Shown here: piece after piece, positions 11,434 to 21,518 of the stretch
Layout: the number at the start of each line of letters is the position of its first letter
Numbering within the stretch: the first letter of the stretch is position 1
Origin: Seminavis robusta
Taxonomy: Eukaryota > Bacillariophyta > Bacillariophyceae > Naviculales > Naviculaceae
Direction of reading: 5' to 3'
Length of the DNA: 38,104 bases
NCBI GenBank assembly: GCA_903772945.1
Contig: CAICTM010001076.1
Span: forward strand, 1-38,104
Notes under the pieces: model-generated
Told to the model about the DNA's origin: nothing
Databases searched by the model: none
Seen by the model: the letters and a program-made list of their open reading frames with translations, nothing else
Translations under genes and position numbers: made by a program

Positions 11434-12996
11434 TCAATCCTTTACTGTATTTAAATATCGTTCAAACGCTGGCTTGTAGAAGGATGGTATCCCACTACCG
11501 GTACTAGTATCGGCACTAGCATCAGCAGCAGGACTTGACAGTGTAGTACGTTTGTCGACTTTGTGTTGCTGTTGTTGAAGCATGAGGGTGACTTCATTCT
11601 TGTTGTTGAAAAAGTGTTTGGCCCGTGCCATGTAGCCCTTCGATTCTGCGACTTGCAATGCCCGATCCAACTCATCCCAGGAAGGTGCCGTTCCTTGGAA
11701 TTTCATGGTGACAACCATGTTGTGCACCAACCCACACCATTGCTCCACTAGCTCGACAATCCGTTCTGGATAGGCAATAATGTCGCTTACCATCCAGGTT
11801 GCTGTTGTTGTTGTCGGCTCGAAGCAAAAGGCATCTCCTTGGATAAAGGTGACGCGATTGTTCTTCATGAGTTTGGGATCCAGTGGAGAACGATCCACCG
11901 CCACAATGTCGGCCGCAGTCAAGAGCAACAATGCAGCCGTCCAACCGCCGGGACTAGCACCCAAGTCCACCACGGTGTCTCCCGAGGATGGCTGCGTTCC
12001 CATACAGGCCAAGGCTTCCAATAGCTTGCGATAGGCCGAGCTGGGCATTTTTTGTGTAGTGATATCCACCAGGGCCATGCCCACGGGATAGTGGGGATTG
12101 GGCCACCAACCGTGTTGTTGTCGTTGTTGTCCAGTGGATGGTTGTTGTGAATTATTACAAGCTGCCAAGGAGGCCCCTGCCACATCCGGAGACAAGAGGA
12201 GGATTTGCAGCAATAACACCGGTAACTTCGTTTCCTGATTCGTTTCTTCTGATGATGGTTGTTTACGAGCTGCTGGAAATTGCTTCTTCCAAATCTCCAG
12301 GACGGCATCGGCCACCAAATGAGACCGTCGTTGCCAGATGGGATCTTTTTGTCCCTTGCACATGCCAGGGACAATGGCGTGAATGGACGCCAAGGACCCT
12401 CTCGGTGACGCTGCCAGCAGGTCACAAAAGGCCGGTGTTTCAGCAATGGCTCGTGCCAGCCCCTTGATGGAATTTTGACACTCGAGAATGCGGCAGTTGG
12501 GCAATGATTGGAGTGCATAGACTGGATCGGTCAATATTGCCGCAGAAGAATCATCATCCAATAACCCCTCGACGTAGACCAATCCGGGACACGGTGACGT
12601 CGTATGCACAGAGGGGAGGTCATGTCTGCTGATTTCTTCCATCAGTGTGTCTTCGTAGGTGTGTCGGCATGTAAATAAGGTGGGAAATGGACCGTCGGGG
12701 CTAGTCAGCGGTGGAATCTCGGGGAGAACATCTTGGGTGTTGTCATGCTGGCTGTTTTCGGATCTTTTTGCATTGGATCTTTGTGGAGTCTTGGAGGAAC
12801 CAGGAGCATAGCGTTGACGACCCCTGGGAGAACCTGATGGTGATTTTTGTGGCGGAGGTCCCTTGGTACTGGCAGAACGCGGCTTTGAACTCCTGTGGCT
12901 GTTGCTTCTGGCTGTCAACAGAATAAGCACTTGAAAAAGAGGCAGGAAAACTCCCATCCTCTGCTGGTACTGTACTAGTAGAACGCTATTCGACAC
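11434..12996 (-). CDS. RlmM-like SAM-dependent RNA 2'-O-methyltransferase
   Basis: The product is 520 residues, single exon. A hydrophobic N-terminus (about residues 14-30, MGVFLPLFQVLILLTARS) followed by a Ser/Pro/Arg-rich stretch could be a signal or organelle-targeting sequence. Residues ~106-121 (LFTCRHTYEDTLMEEI) resemble the N-terminal RFM region of bacterial RlmM. The catalytic domain has SSAYRKLLEAL (Lys 324), motif I DLGASPGGWTAAL (343-355), GDAF (387-390), WMVSDIIAYPERI (Asp 405), VTMKF (Lys 432) and KNEVTLML (Glu 468). These fit the K-D-K-E set of the FtsJ/RlmM fold. RlmM methylates the ribose of a 23S rRNA cytidine in bacteria, so an organellar rRNA target is plausible but inferred. 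The insert with NNSQQPSTGQQRQQ is a low-complexity addition. Confidence 0.82.
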   Translation of the reverse strand: MSNSVLLVQYQQRMGVFLPLFQVLILLTARSNSHRSSKPRSASTKGPPPQKSPSGSPRGRQRYAPGSSKTPQRSNAKRSENSQHDNTQDVLPEIPPLTSPDGPFPTLFTCRHTYEDTLMEEISRHDLPSVHTTSPCPGLVYVEGLLDDDSSAAILTDPVYALQSLPNCRILECQNSIKGLARAIAETPAFCDLLAASPRGSLASIHAIVPGMCKGQKDPIWQRRSHLVADAVLEIWKKQFPAARKQPSSEETNQETKLPVLLLQILLLSPDVAGASLAACNNSQQPSTGQQRQQHGWWPNPHYPVGMALVDITTQKMPSSAYRKLLEALACMGTQPSSGDTVVDLGASPGGWTAALLLLTAADIVAVDRSPLDPKLMKNNRVTFIQGDAFCFEPTTTTATWMVSDIIAYPERIVELVEQWCGLVHNMVVTMKFQGTAPSWDELDRALQVAESKGYMARAKHFFNNKNEVTLMLQQQQHKVDKRTTLSSPAADASADTSTGSGIPSFYKPAFERYLNTVKD

Positions 12997-13369
12997 CTGC
13001 CTGTTGCTGAGAATGGCGTTCTGGTTGGTGGGAGAAGATGAGAGTTTTGAGAGGAGGAATGCAGTGGGTGGTGGGTGGCCATCAAAACCGGTTGGATGTT
13101 GGATCCGTGTTTGGATCTATTCGAACAATTCAATTAAAATCGAATGAATTCGCTTTTCTTCGATTTCCACGACACACGTTGGCGTCCAACACCGTGTTTG
13201 GTTGAAATTCGCCTCACGTTTGCCCCGACAACCAATGATTGGGAGCCTTTGTGCCACAAAGCAATGATTGGGAGCCTTTGTGCCACAAAGCAAAGCAAAG
13301 CAAAGCAAAAGAGACCACAAAGGGAGAAAATCACATGCCCACACACGGCTCCACATATAGCTCCACAGA
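12997..13369. other. Promoter-side spacer of the methyltransferase gene
   Basis: No gene is supported. The left part should contain the promoter of the minus-strand gene starting at 12996. The right part holds a tandem duplication (listed separately) just before the F-box-like pseudogene. Confidence 0.4.
13234..13310. repeat. Perfect 29-bp tandem duplication plus AAAGC microsatellite
   Basis: Units 13234-13262 and 13263-13291 are identical; each begins AATGATTGGGAGCCTTTGTG and ends ACAAAGC. The end of the second unit runs on as a short (AAAGC)n array to about 13310. The identity suggests a recent duplication. Confidence 0.9.
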
Positions 13370-13838
13370 CCCACTTTCGCTGCCTGATTTTGCCTTGGCA
13401 AACATTGTGGGATACTTGTCCTTTCCGGAGATATTTCCCGCTTGTTTACGTTATCCAAGGCTTGGTGGCAACGCCTTAGCGTCGAAGGACAACCCATCTG
13501 GATGGAACATCTGAGCAGGAATGGTTATTTTTTAAAATAAGCGAGGCCAGTATAAGGATAGTTACACAGTTTGGAACGGCGGCGTTGTCTCCATAGAAAT
13601 GATTGCGCGGGCACTGAATCTGGATCCAATCCAGCTGGCGGTGGTGCACCGACACGGATGCCACTATCGAGACCGAAATTGGAAACCAGACTGTCATCCC
13701 CTGGGTGGAGGCACATTCATCCTGGTGGAAAGCCTAAAGTACGTCGGTGCGATCAAGGTGCGAACTGGTCGAAGACGGAAGAACAAGAAAAAGAGAACTA
13801 CAATGCCACCAAGGCGATGGGACGATATCTTGTTATGA
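13370..13838 (+). pseudogene. Frameshifted partial copy of the neighbouring F-box-like gene
   Basis: Three frames each match part of the intact gene at 14264. LPDFALANIVGYLSFPE (from ~13380) matches LPAFALAHVLDYLTFPE. One base later in phase, TLSKAWWQRLSVEGQPIW (~13446-13505) matches ALSKAWRLRLSTDGEPIW and ends in a stop at ~13542. In a third frame, DSYTVWNGGVVSIEMIARAL (from ~13555) matches DTFFVRRGGNVRMSCIARAF and continues through LDPIQLAVV to VKVRTGRRRK-like residues, ending by 13838. The rest of the intact gene (about 270 residues) is missing. The copy is diverged, so the duplication is not recent. Confidence 0.8.
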
Positions 13839-14263
13839 CACTAAAGTAGATCTGTACTACTGCAACAAAAACTAGTGGCGGTCCTACATGTACCGTACCG
13901 TATCGGTGCCTATGTGGGCTCTGTTTGTTCCGTTCCCTGGGTTCTGGTGGATACGGGATGAACACGGGACGAGACTACAACGTACAATGCTATATACCGA
14001 GCTTTCCTTTCGTGGCCTCCAGCTCGGAATTTAAGCTAGCTTTACCCCAATGTTTCCGATCATCGTTTGTGCTTGCGCTTGCTCCCCATGTTGTGCGGTG
14101 GTGCGTTTTTGTCTCGGCAACCGTGGCGCTGATCCACCTTCCAAATCAGTCTTGCATCTTCAGCAGCTTAACCAACTTAAACATCCACGTCTCGCTCCCA
14201 TCTTTTGTGAGGATAAAGGGGAAAAAGTAATTGAATTCATCAAACACGTAAAGCGCAAGAACG
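13839..14263. other. Promoter-side spacer of the F-box-like gene
   Basis: About 425 bases with no supported gene. GTACCGTACCG near 13890-13900 resembles the palindromic words common between genes in this window. The promoter and 5' untranslated region of the gene at 14264 should lie here. Confidence 0.4.
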
Positions 14264-15466
14264 ATGCTGAAAGACGCAAATACCCTCCCTGCCTTTGCCC
14301 TGGCGCACGTACTGGACTACCTGACGTTCCCCGAGACCTCCGTGCTGTTTGCGTTGTCCAAAGCTTGGCGTCTCCGGTTGAGCACAGATGGAGAACCGAT
14401 TTGGAAGCAACAGATCCAACAGAAACTTGGTTCGGGTTGCTCCCAAGTGCCACCACCGGATACCTTCTTTGTGCGAAGAGGTGGTAATGTGAGAATGAGC
14501 TGCATCGCACGTGCCTTTGACGTGGATCCGACACAGCTGACTATAGTAGAAGGAGTCTGGAAGCCCCAAGACGGATATTTGGATGCAGGCACTCTCGTAA
14601 AAGTAGAGTTTGCACAGGCACGGCCAGCCAAAGTTCGAACGGGTCGCCGGAGAAAGACCAAATCCAAACCAACGCGGAAACTGTCCACCTTTTCTTGGTG
14701 GCAGCAACGCAAAAATTTCCATCTCAGCCAAGTCTTGACGGCGTATCTCCAGGATTCTAAAGTGGCCATGGTACGGACTCCAAACAAGTTTGATTGCAAG
14801 TTCATTGCCGATTTGAAACCTTTGACAGCAAGGATCGAAAACGGTGTCTACATGTACAGTGACGACCATGGCAGAGAGTATAGTTCCAAAAACAAGTTTG
14901 GTTATCTGGCAGACAGATACCTCCTGGGCTATTCCGTCCAAGGAACAGAAGCTTCTGCCCGTCATTTCGACTCGCAAGGACTGGCTTTCGGTCGATGTTT
15001 GGGAAGCACCCGTTCCCGTGGCTGGTGTGTTTTGGGTCAAGACGAATCACGAGTGCACCACTTCCTCACCATGATTACCCAAGACGAGCGAATGGAACTG
15101 TATGGCCTTCACTGTATCAACAACCTCTGCTATGGCACAGCCAGGAAGGCTGTATATCTGTCATCTATTCGAATCCTTTTGAATGCATTCATGGGTGCTG
15201 CAGAGCCCGGGGCCACGTTCCTTTATGGAACTCATGTTTTGAGACTTCCGGGGACAACGGAGAATGATGACGACCCCGCGGGCCGAGAAGACGTAAGCGA
15301 CGACAGCGACGACGACGACGACGACGAGTCAGATCCCTTTGAATATCTGGATACGCACAGGAACTACCACAATTCCTACGGACTGATGGCGGATGTGATG
15401 ACAGTGGCAATTGGAACCTCTCGGGTGGTTTCATTCTATTACTATCTGAATCGGTATTATGGCTGA
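14264..15466 (+). CDS. F-box-like protein of unknown function
   Basis: The product is 400 residues from one exon. Residues ~8-52 fit a divergent F-box: LPAFALAHVLDYLTFPET, then ALSKAWRLRLSTDGEPIW. F-box proteins usually join substrates to SCF ubiquitin ligases through Skp1, so that role is inferred. A basic linker, KVRTGRRRKTKSKPTRK, sits near residues 122-140. The remaining ~250 residues match no domain I know, but look globular (FGYLADRYLLGY, GWCVLGQDESRVHHF). An acidic run DDSDDDDDDESD lies near residue 350. The ATG at 14264 is in AACGATGC. A frameshifted partial copy of this gene lies just upstream in the same orientation, so this is the surviving member of a tandem pair. Confidence 0.75.
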   Translation: MLKDANTLPAFALAHVLDYLTFPETSVLFALSKAWRLRLSTDGEPIWKQQIQQKLGSGCSQVPPPDTFFVRRGGNVRMSCIARAFDVDPTQLTIVEGVWKPQDGYLDAGTLVKVEFAQARPAKVRTGRRRKTKSKPTRKLSTFSWWQQRKNFHLSQVLTAYLQDSKVAMVRTPNKFDCKFIADLKPLTARIENGVYMYSDDHGREYSSKNKFGYLADRYLLGYSVQGTEASARHFDSQGLAFGRCLGSTRSRGWCVLGQDESRVHHFLTMITQDERMELYGLHCINNLCYGTARKAVYLSSIRILLNAFMGAAEPGATFLYGTHVLRLPGTTENDDDPAGREDVSDDSDDDDDDESDPFEYLDTHRNYHNSYGLMADVMTVAIGTSRVVSFYYYLNRYYG

Positions 15467-15624
15467 TTACAAAGCAAATACACAATGATCCCTACGTTCC
15501 TTAACTCCTGTGTTGCTAACAAGAGTCAAGGCACAGGCGGACAAAGACGACAACAAACAAGCACAAAGCACACATCATTCAGCTACTAGCCAGCCGGCCC
15601 AAAATTGGTTGGTTCGTTTTTAGT
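15467..15624. other. Convergent 3' ends
   Basis: A 158-base gap between the 3' ends of the F-box-like gene (plus) and the propeller gene (minus). Both polyadenylation regions must lie here; no clear signal was picked out. Confidence 0.4.
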
Positions 15625-16978
15625 TTAGAAAAGTAGGGCAAGAAGGAGACCAAAAAAGGAACCCAATAACGACATAACCTGAAGTTGTTGCATCGACCCA
15701 ATGGCACCTGATGTTGTATCTGCGCCGCTGGGAGCGGCCGTTGCGTCAGTTCCACCACCTCCTCCTGTGTTGATTGGTGGATGAATTGGGTTGATGGAAT
15801 GAATGAATGGAATGTTGATATAAGTATAATTAGGGAAAGTCAGCATAATCAATGGTGAAACTGTATTGAGCCGTGCCATCGTTGTTAGTAGTAGACTCAC
15901 CATCATTGGGTGCTTCTGTTGTGGCTGCTGGTGCAGGTGCGTCTGTAATTGTTTCGTCGACTGCAGTGTTGCCACAACAATACAAATTCTTGACCCCCAC
16001 GACATTGTCATCGGCTTCCTCGGAAATTTCTGGCAACGCCACGAATCGCGAATTGGTGGAAAAAATGTATCCATCATACGCTGCTGAAACGGCGGGTGTA
16101 TCAAAGAGGGGCGACGTCAAGACACCCAATGGTGTCGTGGACAAGACCCCATCCGTGGCTTGTGCACTCAAGTTGTAAACTCCAATTTGATTTTCCGTAT
16201 TTTGCGTCACATACAACAACGTCCCGTCAACCATGAGGAGTCCATCAGCCCCTAATGCGGGTGGAATATCCGACGAGGGTTCTCCAATAATTTCTTGATA
16301 ATGCGGCGGAGTTCCATCATCTTCAATGCGTTGGACGGAATAGACCGATCCGAGTATTTCGTGTGCCACGAGCAATCCCGACACGCCATTGTCAAATTCG
16401 TAGGCGACAATGCCATTGGCGCCCCAATCGGATGGATTTTGTGGAATGAATGGATCGGGCAAGTACAATTCCCAGACGGTACAATTGCCTTGTTGTTTGA
16501 CGAGTGTCAGATTGAGTGCCATGATGGTATTGGCAAAGGAATCGGTAATGTAGGCGACATCCCCCAAGACGGCAATATCATTTAAAAAGGCGCCATGATC
16601 GGTTTCATTGAGCGAGATGGGTTCGCAGGTGACAATGGGATCTCCTGTGGTGGCATCATACACATAAACTTCCGGAATGCCGCCTCCAAAATTGGGTCCT
16701 CCACCGGCGACCAAAATCATGTCGTCATGATACGCCAATCCCCAGGCTTGACGACCGTCTGGTTGGGGAGGTACGGCGGTGGTTTGTTCGCCCGTATCGG
16801 CGTCAATGGCCAATACACTGCCCGATAAAATTTGCGACACGTAGAGTGTGGAACCAGGACCACTGGTGATGCCTTCGGGTCGAGCTTCCAATTTAAATTC
16901 CGTCATTGGTTCCCCGGATACTAATAATACCAAGGATAACCAGAAGAATGATGATGCTACTAGAGTCGTCCTCCACAT
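15625..16978 (-). CDS. Secreted SMP-30-like beta-propeller protein with C-terminal anchor, two exons
   Basis: Exons 16978-15901 and 15764-15625 join through a 136-base intron (donor GTGAGT, acceptor CACAG) to give 405 residues in frame. A signal peptide is clear (WRTTLVASSFFWLSLVLLVSG, then EP). Repeated propeller strands follow: ARPEGITSGPGSTLYVSQ, GSVLAIDADTGEQ, WGLAYHDDMILVAGGG, AFLNDIAVLGDVAYITDSFA and GADGLLMVDGTLLYVTQN, as in SMP-30/NHL-type sugar lactonase relatives. Several N-glycosylation sites occur. A Thr/Ala/Pro-rich stalk comes next. Exon 2 encodes a Gly run and then VMSLLGSFFGLLLALLF, a hydrophobic tail at the extreme C-terminus that suits a GPI anchor or single membrane span. 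Without splicing the reading frame would end 22 residues after the stalk, at 15830, and lack the anchor. The substrate is unknown. Confidence 0.82.
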
Positions 16979-17510
16979 GGTGCTGTTTGCTTTCTGTTTT
17001 TAATAAACTCTCTGCTGGTATGGTACTGGCTGCCAATCAATGATCTGCACAGCTCGATGGATAAAGGATGATGTGAGATAGTACCTGGTACAGTAGTAGA
17101 TTTTGACCGTACCGGTACCTGGTAGGATCTGCACACGAAAGATTGGATCTTGGTTCAGTCTTAATAAAAGCCAGCAAAGCAGAGATACCAGGCATCAAAT
17201 GACCTAGGAAGCACCCTTGATCCAACCTCTCACGCATACGGGACTGGTACGACCACGATCGCATCACGTCGCGTTCTAACGCCAAATTGCCGTTGTCGTC
17301 AGCGATGACTTGATGTCGACTTGTGCCCATTTTGGTTGGTTTGTTGTTGTTTCTTCTTCTTACTGCCACCACCTCATCAGCCTTTCTCTATTGCCGCATT
17401 GTACGGAGTCAACGATCCAAAGAAGATACGGTTGTCATTATCAAGCTATTCTGCCGCCACTCTTGCTTTCTTGTTAGTACAGTACCGGCACGGCACGGAC
17501 ACAGAAACTA
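16979..17510. other. Divergent promoter region
   Basis: About 530 bases between the start of the propeller gene (minus) and the multi-pass membrane protein gene (plus). It should hold both promoters. GTACCGGTACCTGG occurs at about 17110-17123. No gene seen. Confidence 0.45.
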
Positions 17511-18455
17511 ATGGAAGCCATGGTGATTCCTTCGTTGCTGCGTCGACCAAGAGAAGGCCTTCCCCGCGGTGGCAGCAGCACTCTGCAGGATCCTCTCATG
17601 TCCACCAGTACGAGCAGCAGCAGCAGCAGCAGTAGACCCACTGCGAGTGACACCAGTGCGAGCAGCAGTAGTCATCACGACAGTATCATGAGGAGACAAG
17701 AACAGCGAGCAGCACAATCCGAACGGCTGCAGGCTGTCATGGACAGCAGTGACAGTGACCCAGACGAAGGAGACGATGTCCACTCGGATCCGTCCATGTG
17801 GATTGATATCGTTCCCAATGAGCAACAAGCGCCAGAACAACTAGAAGACTCGTCGCGACGGACGAGACCTTACGGCTCGGATTGTCTCCCTTCCACGCCC
17901 ACTATTCGAATTCCCATTCCGTCGTTACTCGTCGACTGCGTCACGTTTTGTTTCGACTGGACGTACGCCGCTGTGGAAATTTGGGCCGAAGTATTGTCGG
18001 CACCACCGTTTCCGTTGAGTACACTCCACAAGGTCTCCATTGTCCTGCTGGGTGTCGAACGAATACGCGACAATCTCGATCATTCCGCACTTGTCGTATT
18101 GCTCATGAACCATCATCCCTCTTCTTCATCGGTGGAGACATGGTCGAGCAGTATTCCGCAATACATTGTCTGGGGAATTCCTGGAATTGTAGCACTCTTA
18201 TCGGTCAGTTTTGTACTGACACTGCAACTCTCGTGGGGACATCAAGAAGAAGCCGTGATTGCCACGGCACTCATTCTGTTGATTTTCCTAGAAGCTCTAC
18301 TTCCGCTCTTTATTCTCGGATGTACGTCCATGTTTCTCTTTCAACAAGTCTCGTGGGAAACGGGATTGGTACTACTTGTCATGGTATGGTTGGGATCCAC
18401 CTTTTGTGCCCATTGCATTCGACGCATGCTCTATCAATCGCTCGGGCATGGATAA
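17511..18455 (+). CDS. Multi-pass membrane protein of unknown function
   Basis: The product is 314 residues, single exon. The first ~110 residues are disordered, with a Ser run encoded by AGC repeats and an acidic patch (DSSDSDPDEGDD). From about residue 135 on come at least four hydrophobic stretches: SLLVDCVTFCFDWTYAAVEI, IPGIVALLSVSFVLTLQL, VIATALILLIFLEALLPLFI and LVLLVMVWLGSTFCAHC. A cytosolic N-terminus and a C-terminal membrane domain is the likely plan; a RING or other motif was looked for and not found. In-frame ATGs at 17511 and 17520 are both possible starts. I do not recognise the family. Confidence 0.68.
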   Translation: MEAMVIPSLLRRPREGLPRGGSSTLQDPLMSTSTSSSSSSSRPTASDTSASSSSHHDSIMRRQEQRAAQSERLQAVMDSSDSDPDEGDDVHSDPSMWIDIVPNEQQAPEQLEDSSRRTRPYGSDCLPSTPTIRIPIPSLLVDCVTFCFDWTYAAVEIWAEVLSAPPFPLSTLHKVSIVLLGVERIRDNLDHSALVVLLMNHHPSSSSVETWSSSIPQYIVWGIPGIVALLSVSFVLTLQLSWGHQEEAVIATALILLIFLEALLPLFILGCTSMFLFQQVSWETGLVLLVMVWLGSTFCAHCIRRMLYQSLGHG

Positions 18456-19430
18456 ACAAGAACAAGAAGAAGGAATATGAATGAATGCTAAAACAACGAG
18501 GACGACGAACGAGTTTCAAGACGCACCAACGAGAGCATGTACCAACGAGAGCATGTACTAGTACCACCAATAATAATCGAGAGCAACCACAAATGGCAAC
18601 ACAGCATGAAAAATTCGCACGTCACGAGTGTGCCGATGATGGAGCAAGGGTACGCGAAGTGAATTGATGCCCTTCCCGACGGTTGTAACCTCTCCAGGTC
18701 TTCTTCTTCCAACCACACCGTGCCAACACAACGAACAGAATTGGAGATGGAAAGAACTAACTGTACATACATTATTATGCATTGTAGAGGAATAACAATA
18801 TTTCAGAAAATTTTAATGAGATGCCGTAGCTGAATAATACGCGACTTGACTGTCACTCAATTCATTTTCGCAGCGAAGGGGAAACTTTACTGTCTGGCTT
18901 CCTCCCACCGTACTAATAGTTTGGTTGGGCCCGCGGTCATCGGTTTGTCTCGATTGGACCTTTTCCAAAGAAATCGTAAAGCCTCCCATTGGGCAGCTAG
19001 CCACCAGGTACCTACATTCGTCAAGCTGTACGGCAACAACGTACCAGTACGACCGTACGACCTCTTTGAGGAGACTCACTAGCTAGCTGGAGAGGCAATT
19101 CATCTTGTAGAAATGAATTGCATGTATTTGTTTGATTATTACTACCATCCTCGTTATTTATGTAAAGAATACAAACAGTTTTTTCAGCGGTCTTTTACCA
19201 TGGAAACAGAAAAGCAACTAGCCATCGTTGCCAACAGCAACCATCCAACGTCTCGCATCACGTGCTGTACTTGATTTGCTTGTTTGGTCGTTTCTGTGAT
19301 GCTTCCAGCCATTGGATATGTATGTGGTGACAAAACACCAGCCAATCTTAGCTACACGTACCGTATAATACGACGTGTCCATCACTCATCATCTTCAACT
19401 CGAACTTTCGTCATCCAAGTTGCTTGCTCG
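18456..19430. other. Convergent intergenic region
   Basis: Nearly 1 kb between the 3' ends of the membrane-protein gene and the phospholipase gene. The repeated 16-base words ACGAGAGCATGTACTA and the like at ~18528-18560 form a small tandem (ACCAACGAGAGCATGTAC twice). No supported gene. Confidence 0.45.
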
Positions 19431-20981
19431 TCAATGAGAAATTCCAAACTCGCAGCCTTTCTCCGTTGTGGTAAACTCAATGACAGTCTCGGCTCCTCGG
19501 GCAGTCGCGTCTTCCTTGCAGCAGATCCTTCCTCCTTTCACGCAGCCACCGTTGGGATGCTTGTGTGGCTCGATGCAGTTATGGACCGTTTGTTCTTCGT
19601 TGCGGCAAAAGGGACTGATCAGAACCTCTGTTTCGCGGTCAAAGTCAATGGTCGATACATAGAATTGATCGGCGCCATTCTTGTCAATCATCTTGTACGC
19701 AATCGTCAACGTTCCTCGGTCCGACTTGAGCTCCAAATCCTTTTGAATATCCGTCAGGTACAGGACGGTATTTCGCTTGACAAACGACCGGACAGTCTTG
19801 GTGACATCAAAACTACCTTCTTGAGCGGCCCTTTGGATCTCCTCGTCGGTGGCATTCTCATGGTCGAGTGACAATGTCACGGCGGCTTTCATAATCTTCA
19901 AGCCGGAAGGAAAGTTCAGACTGATCAAGAAGCAAATGAGAGAAGGCGTCAAGTCAATGTAGTCAAACATGACCATGTTCCAGGGTTCATCGGCATTGTC
20001 ACGGAAAAAGACATCGAGAACTTCGCTCTTGTAGAGAGCCGCGGCAAAGCTGACGGGTCGGAGACTGTTGCCTCCGAATAGGAGCTTGGCAACATCCAAG
20101 GCGCCGCTTATACCGGGCGTCATCACGACCTGGTTGTTCAACAGCTTCTTCTCTTGCGGACCGTACTTCTTGACCTCCGTTAGATTCCAATCCTTGATGA
20201 GATTGAGGTCGCGTGTGTTGTGCCAATGACTCCGCATCCATCTGTGCGAGTTGGGGAAACCAAACTCTCTCTGGATGTTGTCTTCCAGATACTCCACTTC
20301 GTTGACTTCAAACTTGTAGATTCGAGGATGCACCATGACACAAAGATTCTTCTTTTGGCCGGTCACTACCTGTGCCAGAGTCCACTTGTTCATGAGTTGC
20401 TGATAGCTGGCGCCTTGGTAGATCTGGTCTCCAAAGGTATCTCGCACCAATTCCAAAGCGTAGTACTTTTGCTCGTCCGTAAACAAGCGTCCGTATTCCG
20501 CCACCACCTCGACAAAGACGAATTCCTGGGGATGCAACTCCAAAAAGTCCTTGACTTCTTTCAATACATCCACCAACTTGGCACATCGCAAGCAGCCATG
20601 GAAGATGTACACGTCCTCTTTGTTGTCTTGGCTGGCTCCAGCCACACGCAAGTCCAAGTATCGGGCACCTCGCAGTAACTGCTCATAGACGGACACATTT
20701 TGGGTCCGACCTGCCGCCGAAAAGAGAGTCCATGCACTCAGAGAGTACGATGCCGAATCATGAGTGCCAGGAATCACCAATTCTCGTAGTTTCACTTCGG
20801 GGCGTAGTTGGATCAGTTCCGTCATCCATTGGTTGGCCAAGTTGGTGCAGGGGAATTCGATTGCAGGGACATCAGGCATGCAACAGGAGAATTGGCAGCA
20901 ATTCACCGCCAGTGATGAACAGAGGCAATCGAAGTCTCTGTACAAACTCTTGCGCTGGGAACGAGACAGAACAGTATTCAT
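19431..20981 (-). CDS. Phosphatidylinositol-specific phospholipase C, X-domain protein
   Basis: The product is 516 residues, single exon, with the ATG in CCACCATGAA. The PI-PLC X domain starts at about residue 62: LRELVIPGTHDSASYSLS carries the first catalytic His (74), RGARYLDLRV the conserved Arg (112), and VYIFHGCL the second catalytic His (128). This domain splits the phosphodiester bond of phosphatidylinositol-type lipids, giving diacylglycerol and inositol phosphate. The architecture is like bacterial or PLCXD enzymes: no EF-hand, Y or C2 region is seen. The N-terminus has several Cys (DCLCSSLAVNCCQFSCC), which could be fatty-acylated; no signal peptide is evident. A C-terminal ~120 residues with Cys pairs is unassigned. 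The neighbouring lipase gene is transcribed divergently. Confidence 0.85.
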   Translation of the reverse strand: MNTVLSRSQRKSLYRDFDCLCSSLAVNCCQFSCCMPDVPAIEFPCTNLANQWMTELIQLRPEVKLRELVIPGTHDSASYSLSAWTLFSAAGRTQNVSVYEQLLRGARYLDLRVAGASQDNKEDVYIFHGCLRCAKLVDVLKEVKDFLELHPQEFVFVEVVAEYGRLFTDEQKYYALELVRDTFGDQIYQGASYQQLMNKWTLAQVVTGQKKNLCVMVHPRIYKFEVNEVEYLEDNIQREFGFPNSHRWMRSHWHNTRDLNLIKDWNLTEVKKYGPQEKKLLNNQVVMTPGISGALDVAKLLFGGNSLRPVSFAAALYKSEVLDVFFRDNADEPWNMVMFDYIDLTPSLICFLISLNFPSGLKIMKAAVTLSLDHENATDEEIQRAAQEGSFDVTKTVRSFVKRNTVLYLTDIQKDLELKSDRGTLTIAYKMIDKNGADQFYVSTIDFDRETEVLISPFCRNEEQTVHNCIEPHKHPNGGCVKGGRICCKEDATARGAETVIEFTTTEKGCEFGISH

Positions 20982-21518
20982 GGTGGGCAGGCAAACAAAT
21001 TACTCGAGTAGCAAGCTTCTGGTATCACACGAAGTATCAGAATTCAATTCAATTCAATGCACTGTAACTCAAATAAATGAAATACCAACAACAAGCAGTC
21101 CATGAAGCATAGCTAGCTGTCTCGATGTTCGATGCAAGAAACGGAACAGCCACTCGCAGTTTGTTTTGGTGTTTAGTTGGAGCGCGTGACATCCGAAGGT
21201 TGGAGAATGGGCGCACCTCTAATTAACTGAAATCGACTCCCGCACCTCGCCGTTTCATCTCTCACTCCCACGGTAATTAGGCAACGGTGAGATGGCGAGA
21301 GCGACTGAAACAAATGAAGTGCTTGACTATTATGCTTCACCAAGGGACAATAATGCCATTACGGAGAGCTCGCTTGCCTCTCGGATCATGGAGGTGCACA
21401 GGTCCTCTTTCAAGGTTTGAGATTTTATGCCAACTGACCGGTGAGTTACCCTGCTATGGTTACATAGACGTAGGCAGCTTCGACCTTCATTTTTTTCATA
21501 CAATCCACTTCATTCTCC
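20982..21518. other. Divergent promoter region between phospholipase and lipase genes
   Basis: About 540 bases that should hold both promoters. A short AATTCAATTCAATTC run occurs near 21041-21055 and CTAGCTAGC near 21112. No gene seen. Confidence 0.45.

Noticed and set aside
14050..14487. 145-codon plus-strand frame before and over the F-box-like gene
   Set aside because: It overlaps the N-terminal F-box in another frame, and its dead paralogue supports the F-box frame.
19284..19871. 195-codon plus-strand frame
   Set aside because: It is antisense to the phospholipase gene, whose catalytic and domain motifs are clear.
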